Below, in pieces: positions 34,517 to 43,263 of a stretch of DNA of 54,397 bases. Both the position numbers and the translations under genes were made by a program. Each line of letters starts with the position of its first letter. The first letter of the stretch is position 1. The notes under the pieces are model-generated. The model made no database searches and was not told the origin of the DNA. It saw only the letters and a program-made list of their open reading frames with translations. The stretch comes from Nocardioides ferulae (lineage in GTDB: Bacteria > Actinomycetota > Actinomycetes > Propionibacteriales > Nocardioidaceae), in NCBI RefSeq assembly GCF_003660455.1, contig NZ_QZVR01000012.1, positions 1 through 54,397 on the forward strand, written 5' to 3'.

Positions 34517-35839
34517 TCACGGCGCCACGTTGAAGTTCCGCCGGAAGGTGTTCTCCGGGTCCCAGACCCGCTTGACCTGCCGCAGCCGGTCGAGGGTCGG
34601 GGGTGGCCAGAGCGCGGCGATGTCGTCGGGGGTCGCGGAGCCGAGGAACCCCGAGTAGGCGCCGATGCCGTGGTCGCCGATCGTGCGCCACACCGCCCAC
34701 ACCGCCGCGACCTCGGCCTCGCTGGAGTCGACGGTCAGGAACGCCGCGGAGACGACGATCGCCTCCGCGCTGCGGTGCGCGAACGCGGTCTCCTCGGGGT
34801 CGACGCGGCCGACCGCACCGCCGAGGCTGCGCAGGAAGACCATCCGCTCGCCGGCGGCGTACGCCGTGGCGATGGCGTCGGCGAGCGGCTCGTCGACGCG
34901 CTCGACCAGGGCGTTGCCGATGACCGGCCGGATGTGCGGCGGCGGGTGCGGCGCCTCCTCGAGGATCGAGCTGTAGGGGCGCTCGCTGACGTCGTCGTCG
35001 ACCACGGTGCCGAGCGCGCGGAGAGGTTCGAGGGCGGCGGTGTCGTCGCCGACCAGGCAGACGCCCAGCATCGCCGCGGCCGGCATCGGGCCCATCTCGG
35101 GGATCAGCGCCAGCGTGGTGGTCAGCTCGTCGGGGGCCTCGCGCATGACCGCACCCCAGCGGGTGACGAGTCCGGCGAGGTCGTCGAGGCCGAAGGTGAT
35201 CGTGCCGTAGTGCACGGTCCGCACCGGCTGGGCCTGCAGCTCGAACGACGTGACCACGCCGACGTTGCCGGCGCCGCCGCGCAGCGCCCAGAACAGGTCG
35301 GCGTTCTCGGTGGCGGAGGCGCGGACGACCTCGCCGCTGGCGGTGACGACCTGTGCGGCGAGCAGGCTGTCGATGGTGAGGCCGTGCTTGCGGACCATCC
35401 ATCCGATGCCGCCGGACTGCACGAGCCCGCCGACGCCGACGGAGCTGGTGTCGCCGGAGGTGATCGCGAGGCCGTGCTCGGCGAGCGCCGCCGCGGCCGC
35501 GCCCCAGGTGGCGCCGGCACCGATCCGCACCCGGCCGTCGCCGATCAGTTCGACGCTGTCGAGTGGGGTGAGGTCGAGCACCGCGCCGCCGTCGATGTTG
35601 CCGAAGCCGAGCGCGTTGTGGCCGCCGCTGCGGATGGCGAGCGGCAGCCGCTCCGCGCGGGCGTGTCGCAGCGCGGCGGCCACTTCGTCGGCGCTGGTGG
35701 GACGCAAGACGACGGCGGGGGCGGCGGTGCCCGAGACCGTGGTGCGCGCGGTGTCGCAGTCGGGGTGGCCGGGGCGGATCGCGATCCGCTCGACGAGCTG
35801 TGAGTCGGGGCCGGTGGCTGGGTCGAGGTCGATGGTCAT
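34517..35839 (-). CDS. FAD-linked oxidoreductase, berberine-bridge-enzyme type
   Basis: This 440-residue flavoprotein has the PCMH-type FAD-binding fold (VVLRPTSADEVAAALRHARAERLPLAIRSGGHNALGFG); the His in SGGH is the residue that carries covalent FAD. The second covalent site (usually Cys in a GxCxxVG segment) reads GDTSSVGVGG, so only the histidine link is expected. The C-terminus WDPENTFRRNFNV is typical of the family. The ATG at 35839 has GGAGGACAACCC upstream; a longer frame has none. A MerR-type promoter (35878-35908) lies just upstream. Members oxidise alcohols, sugars or aromatic compounds; the substrate is unknown. Confidence 0.9.
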   Translation of the reverse strand: MTIDLDPATGPDSQLVERIAIRPGHPDCDTARTTVSGTAAPAVVLRPTSADEVAAALRHARAERLPLAIRSGGHNALGFGNIDGGAVLDLTPLDSVELIGDGRVRIGAGATWGAAAAALAEHGLAITSGDTSSVGVGGLVQSGGIGWMVRKHGLTIDSLLAAQVVTASGEVVRASATENADLFWALRGGAGNVGVVTSFELQAQPVRTVHYGTITFGLDDLAGLVTRWGAVMREAPDELTTTLALIPEMGPMPAAAMLGVCLVGDDTAALEPLRALGTVVDDDVSERPYSSILEEAPHPPPHIRPVIGNALVERVDEPLADAIATAYAAGERMVFLRSLGGAVGRVDPEETAFAHRSAEAIVVSAAFLTVDSSEAEVAAVWAVWRTIGDHGIGAYSGFLGSATPDDIAALWPPPTLDRLRQVKRVWDPENTFRRNFNVAP

Positions 35840-35877
35840 GCGGGTTGTCCTCCGGGGGTGATCTGGGTCTCCCGACG

Positions 35878-35908
35878 ACGCTAGGAACTCAACCGAGGTT
35901 GAGGTCAA
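35878..35908 (-). promoter_or_regulatory. MerR-type promoter with 19-base spacer and dyad
   Basis: On the minus strand, -35 TTGACC (complement of 35903-35908) and -10 TAGCGT (complement of 35878-35883) are 19 bases apart. The spacer holds the palindrome CTCAACC-tc-GGTTGAG (35888-35903). A too-long spacer with a central dyad is the hallmark of promoters activated by MerR-family proteins. It drives the FAD oxidoreductase; TTGACC-to-start distance leaves a leader of about 30 bases. Confidence 0.65.
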
Positions 35909-36051
35909 CGGGTTTTCGATCCGCTGGTCCAGCCGGTCGGGCGGGGCCCTTGGCGCGATCGCGGAACATCACCGGCACCACCTGCCGGGGAGTTTCCCCG
36001 TCACGCACCGACGCCCGGAACAACCACCCACCCGCCGCCGTTGACCCACCC

Positions 36052-36585
36052 GTGACCCCCGGACTCTGGATCCTGCTCGCCGCGGTCGTGCTCGCGCTCG
36101 GCTTCGGTGGCTACCGCGCGCTGACCGACGGCCGCTTCCGCGGCACCCATGCGGTACGCGGCGCGCGGGCGTCGGCGGTCGACTCGCCGCCGGTGGGCGA
36201 TCAGCCCGCGGTGGTCGAGGTTGCCGAGACCCCAGTGGTCGAGCGTGCCGAGACCCCTGCCGAGACCACCTGGGCCCACGTCGCGGCGGCCGTCCCCGAC
36301 GCGCAGCTGGGCGAGAAGGCGACGCTGGTGCAGTTCTCCTCGGCGTTCTGCGCTCCCTGCCGGGTCACCCGCCGCACCCTGGGCGAGGTCGCCGAGGCGG
36401 TGCCGGGGGTGGTGCACCTCGAGATCGACGCCGAGCACCACCTCGACCTGGTCCGCCACGTCGGCGTGCTGCGTACCCCCACGACGCTGGTGCTCGACGC
36501 CGGCGGCCACGAGGTCACCCGGGCCGCGGGGGCGCCGAAGAAGGAGCAGGTGCTCGCCGCGCTGGCGGCGGCGACCCGGGGCTGA
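36052..36585 (+). CDS. Membrane-anchored thioredoxin-like protein
   Basis: This 177-residue protein has an N-terminal membrane span (MTPGLWILLAAVVLALGFGGYRAL), a variable linker and a thioredoxin domain with LVQFSSAFCAPCRVTRRTLGEVA (CAPC active site), HLEIDAEHHLDLVRHVGVLRTPTTLVLDAGG, which carries the expected cis-proline (TPT). It probably reduces or oxidises disulfides at the membrane. The linker VVEVAETPVVERAETPAET is made of two copies of repeat family 4. GTG at 36052 is chosen as the start nearest the span; there is no strong ribosome site. It is divergent from the FAD oxidoreductase. Confidence 0.83.
   Translation: MTPGLWILLAAVVLALGFGGYRALTDGRFRGTHAVRGARASAVDSPPVGDQPAVVEVAETPVVERAETPAETTWAHVAAAVPDAQLGEKATLVQFSSAFCAPCRVTRRTLGEVAEAVPGVVHLEIDAEHHLDLVRHVGVLRTPTTLVLDAGGHEVTRAAGAPKKEQVLAALAAATRG
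36211..36256. repeat. Repeat family 4, two short units inside a coding sequence
   Basis: GTGGTCGAGGTTGCCGAGAC and GTGGTCGAGCGTGCCGAGAC lie 24 bases apart, encoding VVEVAETP and VVERAETP in the thioredoxin linker. Confidence 0.7.
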
Positions 36586-36993
36586 GCGGGCTGACCGCAA
36601 CGGTCCCGCTCCGCGGCCGAGGCCGTCCGACCGGTCGAAACGGTCTCCACCGGTTCGCTGGTTGCCCGACATCGCGCGGCCGCGAACGGCAGAATGCGGT
36701 GCGGTGGTAGGCGGGCACCGCCACGAGCACCAAGTCGGTAGGTCTGGGGGGAAATGAACTTCTGCGGGGGATGGGGGGCGTCGGCCGCGCCGGCGCTCGT
36801 CTCTGCGTCTCGAATGGCGTCCCGTTGAACGGCTCCGCCGACACCGTGCCACCGCCACCGGGTGAGGCTGGTGGGGGGAGACGTCGGGGCGGCCCCGGCC
36901 GGCGCTCGCCTGGGCGGCTCCTCGGGGAGTTCTCCGATTCCCACTGCTACGCCGAGCTGCTGTTGCGTGACGGACCGTTCGAAGGAGCCACGC
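36586..36993. other. 408-base intergenic region
   Basis: No convincing long gene. It separates the thioredoxin from the phosphodiesterase-like lipoprotein gene. A possible 24-codon frame with a purine-rich site is at 36754-36828. Confidence 0.5.
36754..36828 (+). CDS. Possible 24-residue peptide
   Basis: ATG after GGGGGGAA opens MNFCGGWGASAAPALVSASR and stops four residues later. TAGGTC is a possible -10 at 36739. Composition is unremarkable, so it may be chance; it is listed only because of the ribosome-site-like run. Confidence 0.2.
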   Translation: MNFCGGWGASAAPALVSASRMASR

Positions 36994-38136
36994 GTGGCCG
37001 TGACTGAGTGCGCCGAGCCGGCGCGAACCCGACTTCTGCCGCGCCGCGGCGCCGCCCGGGTCGCCGGCGTGGCGTTGGTGGTGCTCCTGAGCGGTTGCGG
37101 CGGCGACGGGTTCGGGTGGCGACAGGCGGACGACACTCCTGCCTCCCCGCAGGCAGCCGGACCGGCCGAGGCGGCTGGTTCGGCGGACGCCTCCGGCTCG
37201 GCGGAGGCCTCACCTGCGCCGCGGCCCCCGCAGGCGCGTCACGTGGTGGCGGTGTCGATCGACGGGCTGACCCCGGCGGCGATGAGCGAGCTGGGCACGG
37301 CCGGAGCGTCGGTGTTGTGGCGGCTGGTGACCGAGGGGGCGAGCACCCTCGACGCGCGCACCTCGCTCGAGCGCACGGTGACCTTGCCCAACCACACCGG
37401 CATGCTCACCGGACGCCGGGTGGTCGCCGAGCGCGGAGGTCACGGCGTGACCATGAACTACGACCCGGGCGGCACTATCGCCGACCTCGCCGGAGAGCCG
37501 GTCTCGTCGGTGTTCGACGTGGTGCACGCGCACGACGGCGAGACGGCGCTGTTCGCCTCGAAGTCGAAGTTCGAGTTGTTCCAGCGCAGCTGGCCGGCCG
37601 CCCTCGACCGCTTCGAGGTGATCGAGGACAACACCGTGATGGCCGATGGAGCGGCCGCGGCCTTCGCGACCGACCCGGCCACGTTCACGTTCGTGCACTT
37701 CTCGCTGCCCGACCAGACCGGCCACGAACACGGCTGGATGGGCGCTGAGTACCTCAACGCGGTGCGCACCGTCGACGAGCTGCTCGGGCGACTGGTGGCG
37801 TCGGTCGAGAGCGACGCGCGGGTGGCCCGGCGCACGCTGCTGATCGTGACCGCCGACCACGGCGGCTCCGGCAACACCCACGCCGACCGGCTTCGGGAGG
37901 AGGACTACACGGTGCCGTTCGTCGTCTGGGGTGCCGGAGTCCCGCGCGGCTTAGACCTCTACGACCTCAACCCGCGTCTCGCCGACCCCGGCGACGGCCG
38001 TCCCGGCTACCGGGGCCGCCAGCCGCTGCGCAACGGTGACCTCGCCAACGTCGCGCTCACCGCGCTGGGGCTGCCCGCGGTCCCCGGCAGCGAGTTCGAC
38101 GCCGCGCAGCGAATCGTCATCAGGGCCCCTCGCTGA
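36994..38136 (+). CDS. Alkaline-phosphatase-superfamily lipoprotein (phosphodiesterase-like)
   Basis: This 380-residue exported lipoprotein has lipobox LLSGC (Cys35), then an Ala/Ser/Pro-rich linker to about residue 80. The catalytic domain carries the metal-site motifs of nucleotide-pyrophosphatase-type enzymes: VAVSIDGLTP, the nucleophile region RTVTLPNHTGMLTG, HFSLPDQTGHEHGW and LLIVTADHGGSGNTHADR. Such enzymes cleave phosphodiester or phosphonate bonds outside the cell. GTG at 36994 follows AGGAG six bases upstream; the longer frame starts at 36862 without one. The gene converges with the zinc-ribbon gene. The exact substrate is unknown. Confidence 0.87.
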   Translation: MAVTECAEPARTRLLPRRGAARVAGVALVVLLSGCGGDGFGWRQADDTPASPQAAGPAEAAGSADASGSAEASPAPRPPQARHVVAVSIDGLTPAAMSELGTAGASVLWRLVTEGASTLDARTSLERTVTLPNHTGMLTGRRVVAERGGHGVTMNYDPGGTIADLAGEPVSSVFDVVHAHDGETALFASKSKFELFQRSWPAALDRFEVIEDNTVMADGAAAAFATDPATFTFVHFSLPDQTGHEHGWMGAEYLNAVRTVDELLGRLVASVESDARVARRTLLIVTADHGGSGNTHADRLREEDYTVPFVVWGAGVPRGLDLYDLNPRLADPGDGRPGYRGRQPLRNGDLANVALTALGLPAVPGSEFDAAQRIVIRAPR

Positions 38137-38155
38137 GGCCGTCGCGCCGCCGGCG

Positions 38156-39553
38156 TCAGCGGCGTACGCCGTGGACGTGGCTGGCCGGGCGCATGCCGAG
38201 CTCGGCGAGAGCCTGGGCCCGGGCGGCCGACGACGGAGCGTAGAGGGAGACCGACCAGGGGACCGAGGCGTAGACGACGGCCGCCTTGTAGTCGTGGCCG
38301 TTGAAGAGCATCCAGCGGTGGCGGCCGACTTCGCCGGCGGGGGTGTAGAAGTCCTGCCGGACCGCGCCGGGGAGGTTGTCGTAGTGGCGGTAGGCGGCGG
38401 CGACGCTGTTCCAGCTGGAGTAGTTGTAGCGGATCTGGGTGCCGTCGGAGATGGTGCTGTAGCAGGCCCAGCGCTCACGGCTGACGTGGCGGACCGGCTC
38501 GCACTGCTCGGGCCGGAACGAGGAGAACAGCCACGACATGGCCTGGGGCCCGCGCAGTGGGGGGCACTGCTTCGGCCCGTTGGAGGGGGTGCCGTTCCAG
38601 CACTGGAACGTCGGCGGGTCGGGCTCGGGGGGAGGCTCGGCGGTGGGGGTTTCGACCGGCGTCTCGTCGGCGTCGGTGCTGGCCGCGGCGGGGCTGGGCT
38701 CGCCGGTGGTCTGCTCGTCGCTGGACGCCTCGCCGACGGTCTGCGTGGTGTCGGTGTCCGGGTCGTCGCCGGTGAGCATGGAGTAGCCCGCCGCTCCGCC
38801 CGCACCGGCGGCCGCGAGCAGCACGACCGCCGCGACGACGGAGACCACCCGGCGTCCTCGCCGTCGCGGCGGCTCGGCGGGTTGCGTGGCGGCCGGGACC
38901 GGGTAGTCCGGCTGGGGAGCGGTGGCCGGTGGCCACGACGTGGTCGGCCGCACCCCGGTGGCGTCCTCGGGGAAGACGCTCGGGGTGACCGGTGGCGGTG
39001 CCGGCGCCTGCCGTGACCACGGGGCCGGGTCGGGAGCTTGGCTGGGGGCCGGGGGCGAGACGTCGAGCGGTGCGGGCGGCTCGAAGGACGGCAGCTCGAA
39101 AGCGGGGGTCGGGTCGGCCGCGCGGGGCGTGGTGGCTGCACCGGTCGGCGGGTCGGGCTCGCTGGAGAACGGGTATCCCTCGATGCGCCGGATCACGGTG
39201 TCGTGCGGACCCGCGTCGACGACCGGGCCCACCCAGGTCTCGTCGGCCTGCTTGGTGGGCTCCGACGGGGCGGGCGGCTCGACCGGTGGCGGTGGGTCGG
39301 AGGTGGCCGCGGAGCCGCTCGGCTTGACGGCGTCAGCGGCCGCCCGCTGATCGGCGCCGCAGGTGGTGCAGAAGCGCAGGCCGGGTGTCAGTGGTGCGGC
39401 ACAGGCGCGGCACCCGGTTGCGGCCGGCGGGGGAGCGGCGGGGTCGGGGCCGACGTGGGGCGGGGGTGAGGCCAGCGGGGCGCCGCAGTTGACGCAGAAC
39501 CGCAGTCCGGCCTCGGCCGGATGCCCGCACCGCGCGCAATCGCGCGCGCTCAC
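38156..39553 (-). CDS. Zinc-ribbon membrane protein with Pro-rich linker
   Basis: This 465-residue protein begins with two zinc ribbons (CARC...CVNC and CRAC...CTTC). A long Pro/Ala-rich, disordered stretch (about residues 75-235) leads to a membrane span (VVSVVAAVVLLAAAGAGGAAGYSML), then a Thr/Asp/Glu-rich linker and an outside domain of about 130 residues with four Cys (FQCWNGT, KQCPPL, QCEPV, ACYST). The last domain is not recognised. Start GTG at 39553 puts the first ribbon at the N-terminus and has AAGGCATCC before it. A signal transducer or envelope protein is possible. Confidence 0.78.
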   Translation of the reverse strand: MSARDCARCGHPAEAGLRFCVNCGAPLASPPPHVGPDPAAPPPAATGCRACAAPLTPGLRFCTTCGADQRAAADAVKPSGSAATSDPPPPVEPPAPSEPTKQADETWVGPVVDAGPHDTVIRRIEGYPFSSEPDPPTGAATTPRAADPTPAFELPSFEPPAPLDVSPPAPSQAPDPAPWSRQAPAPPPVTPSVFPEDATGVRPTTSWPPATAPQPDYPVPAATQPAEPPRRRGRRVVSVVAAVVLLAAAGAGGAAGYSMLTGDDPDTDTTQTVGEASSDEQTTGEPSPAAASTDADETPVETPTAEPPPEPDPPTFQCWNGTPSNGPKQCPPLRGPQAMSWLFSSFRPEQCEPVRHVSRERWACYSTISDGTQIRYNYSSWNSVAAAYRHYDNLPGAVRQDFYTPAGEVGRHRWMLFNGHDYKAAVVYASVPWSVSLYAPSSAARAQALAELGMRPASHVHGVRR

Positions 39554-39791
39554 CGGATGCCTTCTCGCACGTCGTACTCCCGCCACACAGACCAGACGCC
39601 AGCAACGTAACCGATCGAGGGCAACCCCGGCTGGGGTTCCGGGCAGATCCTCGCGACGGTGGGCATGCTCTCCGTCGCCGTCGGCAGGAGCGTGACGAAG
39701 CCTCTGCGGGGGAGGTGGCAATGGCCACGTCCTGAGGGACTCGCTCGCTCGTTCCCCACCGCGGCGGCCCGTCCTCTGCGAGGCTGCGGCC

Positions 39792-40397
39792 ATGCGAGTC
39801 GGGGGGAGCGCTGTGGGCGCGGTGGCGATGGCGATCGGGCTGTTGCTCGGGCTGGCCGGACCCGGGGCAGCGGGCGACGAACAGGTCCAGCGGGACGGAA
39901 CGGTTACCGCGGTGGCTCCGGTCACGGCTCAGACGACCGCGAAGGTCACGTGGAAAGGTTGGCGCGGGGTCCGCTTCGGGACGCCGCTGAAGAAGGCGCA
40001 GAAGAAGGTCGGAGGCGACCTCTTCGAGGCCGGCGAGGGCACCTGCGGTGACGTGCTCACCACCGGTCGAGCCACGTTGGACGGTCACGCCTTCCGAGAC
40101 GGCAGCAAGTTCGGCAACATCAGCCCGCGGAAGCCACTGACCTATCCGCTCGGCCTGCGTTCCACCATGACGCCGAAGAAGGTGAAGCGGCTCATCCGCG
40201 CCGGCGGTCTGAGCGTGACGACCCGTGAGGTGGATCTTTACGGCGACGGCAACATCGTGGTCTATGCCTGGGCGGTCGGTCCGAAGGGGCGCACGCTCTA
40301 CTTCGACCACGCGAAGGGCGGCAAGGACATCTATCGGTTCGGCCTGGCGGCCACGAAGAAGTCCGCGAAGGCGCACCTGTACCTGAACGGCTGTTGA
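39792..40397 (+). CDS. Secreted protein of unknown function
   Basis: This 201-residue protein has a signal peptide (MRVGGSAVGAVAMAIGLLLGLAGPGAAG). The mature part is rich in Lys/Gly/Thr: GVRFGTPLKKAQKKVGGDLFEAGEGTCGDVL, and it ends YLNGC. Two Cys (TCGDV and NGC) suit a disulfide. GAGGCT lies six bases before the ATG, fitting a leaderless start. The 238 bases upstream hold the promoter and no gene. No family was recognised. Confidence 0.75.
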   Translation: MRVGGSAVGAVAMAIGLLLGLAGPGAAGDEQVQRDGTVTAVAPVTAQTTAKVTWKGWRGVRFGTPLKKAQKKVGGDLFEAGEGTCGDVLTTGRATLDGHAFRDGSKFGNISPRKPLTYPLGLRSTMTPKKVKRLIRAGGLSVTTREVDLYGDGNIVVYAWAVGPKGRTLYFDHAKGGKDIYRFGLAATKKSAKAHLYLNGC

Positions 40398-40619
40398 GCG
40401 AGGACCCTCACCGGGAGCAGCAGCCTCTGAAGGATCCGCGGCACCATCAGCGTTGGGTGGCGCGAGCGACACGATGCCGGCAGTCCGTCCCTCCGGGGTG
40501 CAGGATCGCCGGCGCCACCCGGGGCTGAGCAGCGCAGAGCAGCAGGACCGGGGACCGGCCTCTCCACAACCGCGATCCAGGTGGTGTGAGCGGCCGGAGC
40601 GGTGGGTAGGCCGTGGGTT

Positions 40620-41183
40620 ATGGCAGACAGCTTCGACACCGGACCGGCCGCGACCCGGCTGGTGGAGTCCGACCCGTTCTGGGCGGTGGTCCGCCGCCGC
40701 CATCCGGACGTCGACATCGCGCTGCTGCCACCGCCGCCCGCCGCCGACCTCAGCGGGCCGGCCACCCCCGAGCTGCCGGCGCTCGAGCGCGACGAGGCCG
40801 CCGCCCGGTTCGACGCCGAGACGGCGGCGCTGTGGCGTCGGCTGGTCGGCGAGCGTGACCCCGACGAGCAGCGGGCCCGGTGGTTCGCGGCCGAGGGCGA
40901 CGTCGAGCGCTACGAGACCACCTGGCGGATCGACGGCGCCGACCCGGTGACCGCGGTGGCCGCGATCGAGGCGGCCGCGGCGACGCTGCGCGACGACGGG
41001 TGGCACGTGCTGGCCCCACCCGACGGGATGCCGCGGGTGCTCGCCAGCCGCCCGGCCGACGGGGGCCGCGACGAGCTGCAGCTGGTGCTCGCCCCGGCCG
41101 AGGCCCGCCTGGTGCTGCGCCTGCGCACCAGCCCGGTCCGCCTCACCCCCGGCGCCCCGGCCCAGAAGGGCGAGGTGCGATGA
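40620..41183 (+). CDS. Cytoplasmic protein at the head of an ESX-like cluster
   Basis: This 187-residue protein of unknown function has no signal or membrane span. It is Ala/Asp-rich and reads as two parts: an N-terminal half with DPFWAVVRRRHPDVDIALLPPPP and EAAARFDAETAALWRRLVGERD, and a second half, YETTWRIDGADPVTAVAAIEAAAATLRDDGWHVLAPPDG followed by RLVLRLRTSPVRL. TAGGCC is seven bases before the ATG at 40620, so the mRNA may be leaderless. Its stop overlaps the next ATG (ATGA), so it is translationally coupled. By position it could be a chaperone of the following secreted-type proteins (inference). Confidence 0.78.
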   Translation: MADSFDTGPAATRLVESDPFWAVVRRRHPDVDIALLPPPPAADLSGPATPELPALERDEAAARFDAETAALWRRLVGERDPDEQRARWFAAEGDVERYETTWRIDGADPVTAVAAIEAAAATLRDDGWHVLAPPDGMPRVLASRPADGGRDELQLVLAPAEARLVLRLRTSPVRLTPGAPAQKGEVR

Positions 41184-41491
41184 CCGACCTCTACGGCGTC
41201 GTCCCGGAGCCGCTCGCGTTCGCCGCGCGCGACTGGGGCGACCTGGCCGAGCTGATGGAGCGGTCGTCGAGCGACCTGGGCGGCCAGGGTGTGGGGGCGC
41301 TGGCGCCGAGCGTGCAGGCCGCGGCGTCCGCGTTCCTGACCGCGTGGGCGGGCTACGCCGGCGAGAGCGCCGCGATCGCGCGCGGCTTCTCGTCCGCGCT
41401 CGACGCGCTGGTCGCCGACGCGACGCACACCGACGACGCCATCGACACCCACTTCGGAGGCATCGACGCACGGCTGGGACCGGCGCGGTGA
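41180..41491 (+). CDS. WXG100/EspC-like small helical protein
   Basis: This 103-residue protein is helical, like ESX (type VII) secretion substrates: GVVPEPLAFAARDWGDLAELMERSSSDLGG, then AASAFLTAWAGYAGESAAIARGFSSALDALVADATHTDDAID. A full WxG turn is not present; AWAGY is the nearest match, so EspC-like is the better label. It overlaps both neighbours by four bases (ATGA before, GTGA after), so the three are translated together. Pairing with the N-terminal helical domain of the next protein is likely. Confidence 0.72.
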   Translation: MTDLYGVVPEPLAFAARDWGDLAELMERSSSDLGGQGVGALAPSVQAAASAFLTAWAGYAGESAAIARGFSSALDALVADATHTDDAIDTHFGGIDARLGPAR

Positions 41492-43263
41492 CGGTCACGA
41501 TCGAGGTGCCGGCCTCGCAGCCGACGATCCGCCGGCCCGAGGGGCAGCCGGGCGGGTCCGACACGCTGGCCGAGACGCTCTACACCGCGGCGAGCCGCTA
41601 CGAGGAGTTCGCCGACGAGGCCGACCAGCTGCTGGCGCCGCGGGGGTTCTCCGGCCAGGGGCAGAACGCCTACCAGGCGGCCGGCGGCAAGGCGGCCGGC
41701 GAGCACCGGGCGATGGCGACCACGGTGGAGCGGGTGGCGCGGGCGGTCACGGCGTACGCCGACACCCTGCGCGACCTGCTGCGCGAGTGGCAGGAGCTGA
41801 GCGACCGCCAGGACGTGCTCGACGACCGCCGCACCGCGCTGATCGCCGACATCAACGCGACCACCGACGCCACCGAGGCCCAGATCGCGGCGCTGCGGGA
41901 GCGGGCGAGCGCGCTGGCCGCCGACTACGCCGAGCTGGTCACCGACCACGACGGGCTGCACCGCCGGGTGCGCGCCAACGAGGACCTCCTGCGCCAGGTG
42001 TTCGAGTCGGCGACGTCGCTCGACGAGGCGCTGTCGGCCGACGGGGGAGTGCCCGAGTTCGCACAGCAGGCGATGGACCGTCCGGGGGCGCCCGGCAGCG
42101 GGGCGACGCCGGAGGAGACCCGGGCCTGGTGGGAGGACCTCAGCGAGGCCGAGCGCGAGGCGGTCGTCTCGTCGTACCCCGGCCTGGTCGGCTCGGCCGA
42201 CGGGCTGCCCGCCGACGCCCGCGACCAGGCCAACCGGGTGCTGCTCGACGACGACCTGGCGACCCTGGGAAGCAAGGCCGACGACGGGCTGATCACGCCC
42301 GCGGAGCAGAAGGTGCTCGACAACGCGCGGGCGGCGCAGCAGGCGATGGCCGACGCCGACTCGTTCGAGGACCCGATCACCGGCGAGCGGCCGGGCGGGC
42401 AGCTGTGGCTCTACGACCCGAGCGCGTTCGACGGCGACGGCCGGGTGGCGGTCGCGGTCGGCGACCTCGACACCGCCGATGACGTGGCGGTGTTCACGCC
42501 GGGCATCACCACCGAGATGAGCGACGTGCCGGGCTACACCGATCAGATGCAGAACCTCTATGAGTCGACCCGCTACAACGGCGACGGCTCGAGCGTGGCG
42601 ACGATGTTCTGGCTGGGCTACAACACCCCCGAGGGCGCGATCGACTGGGACACGATGACCGAGGGGCGGGCCGCCGACGGCGGGGAGCGGCTCGCCGACG
42701 CCGTCGACGGGCTGCGCGCCTCCCGGCCCGACGACCCGGCCCACATGACGGCGATCGGTCACAGCTATGGGTCGACGACGACCTCCTACGCGGCCGCTGA
42801 CCACGACCTCGACGTCGACGACGTGGCGCTGATCGGCAGCCCGGGCGCGGGCCCGGCCGACCACGCATCCGACTTCAGTGTCGGCCAGGAGCACGTCTAC
42901 GTGGGTCGCGACAGTCGCGACTTCGTGGCGGTGCTGGGCGACGAGGGCTGGATCGGCAAGGGCGGGCTGGGGCTGGGCACCGATCCGTCGTCGGAGGACT
43001 TCGACGCGACCCGTTTCGAGTCCGAGCGGGAGGATCGCGGCAGCACCCGCCTCGACGGCGACGCGCACAGCTCCTACCTGGCGCACGACACCGAGTCGCT
43101 TTACAACCTGGGGCTGATCGTCGACGGGCACGGCGACCAGGTCAACACCGCATCGCAGAGCTACGACCCGTGGTACGACGTGCCGCAGGACCCCGAGTGG
43201 GACCGCGACCCGAGCTCTGGCGTGCCGGGGCAGTCGCAGACCCGCGACCCGGGGCAGCCGTGA
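41488..43263 (+). CDS. DUF1023 alpha/beta hydrolase with N-terminal helical ESX-like domain
   Basis: This 591-residue protein has a helical N-terminal region of about 200 residues, with a Trp/Gly pattern (RGFSGQGQNAYQAAGGKAAGEHRAMATTVERVARAVTAYADTLRDLLREW) like WXG100 modules, then a C-terminal DUF1023 hydrolase: VAVFTPGITTEMSDVPGY, then MFWLGYNTPEGAIDWDTM, then AIGHSYGSTTTSYAA (nucleophile Ser) and DDVALIGSPGAGPADHASDFSVGQEHVYVG, with DAHSSYL likely giving the histidine. The GTG overlaps the previous stop. Family members are thought to be secreted or membrane-associated esterases; the substrate is unknown. Type VII export is inferred from the helical modules. Confidence 0.82.
   Translation: MTVTIEVPASQPTIRRPEGQPGGSDTLAETLYTAASRYEEFADEADQLLAPRGFSGQGQNAYQAAGGKAAGEHRAMATTVERVARAVTAYADTLRDLLREWQELSDRQDVLDDRRTALIADINATTDATEAQIAALRERASALAADYAELVTDHDGLHRRVRANEDLLRQVFESATSLDEALSADGGVPEFAQQAMDRPGAPGSGATPEETRAWWEDLSEAEREAVVSSYPGLVGSADGLPADARDQANRVLLDDDLATLGSKADDGLITPAEQKVLDNARAAQQAMADADSFEDPITGERPGGQLWLYDPSAFDGDGRVAVAVGDLDTADDVAVFTPGITTEMSDVPGYTDQMQNLYESTRYNGDGSSVATMFWLGYNTPEGAIDWDTMTEGRAADGGERLADAVDGLRASRPDDPAHMTAIGHSYGSTTTSYAAADHDLDVDDVALIGSPGAGPADHASDFSVGQEHVYVGRDSRDFVAVLGDEGWIGKGGLGLGTDPSSEDFDATRFESEREDRGSTRLDGDAHSSYLAHDTESLYNLGLIVDGHGDQVNTASQSYDPWYDVPQDPEWDRDPSSGVPGQSQTRDPGQP

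Noticed and set aside
41353..43131. Long minus-strand frame opposite the DUF1023 gene
   Set aside because: Val/Arg/His-rich shadow of high-GC code with no motif; the plus-strand protein matches a known family.
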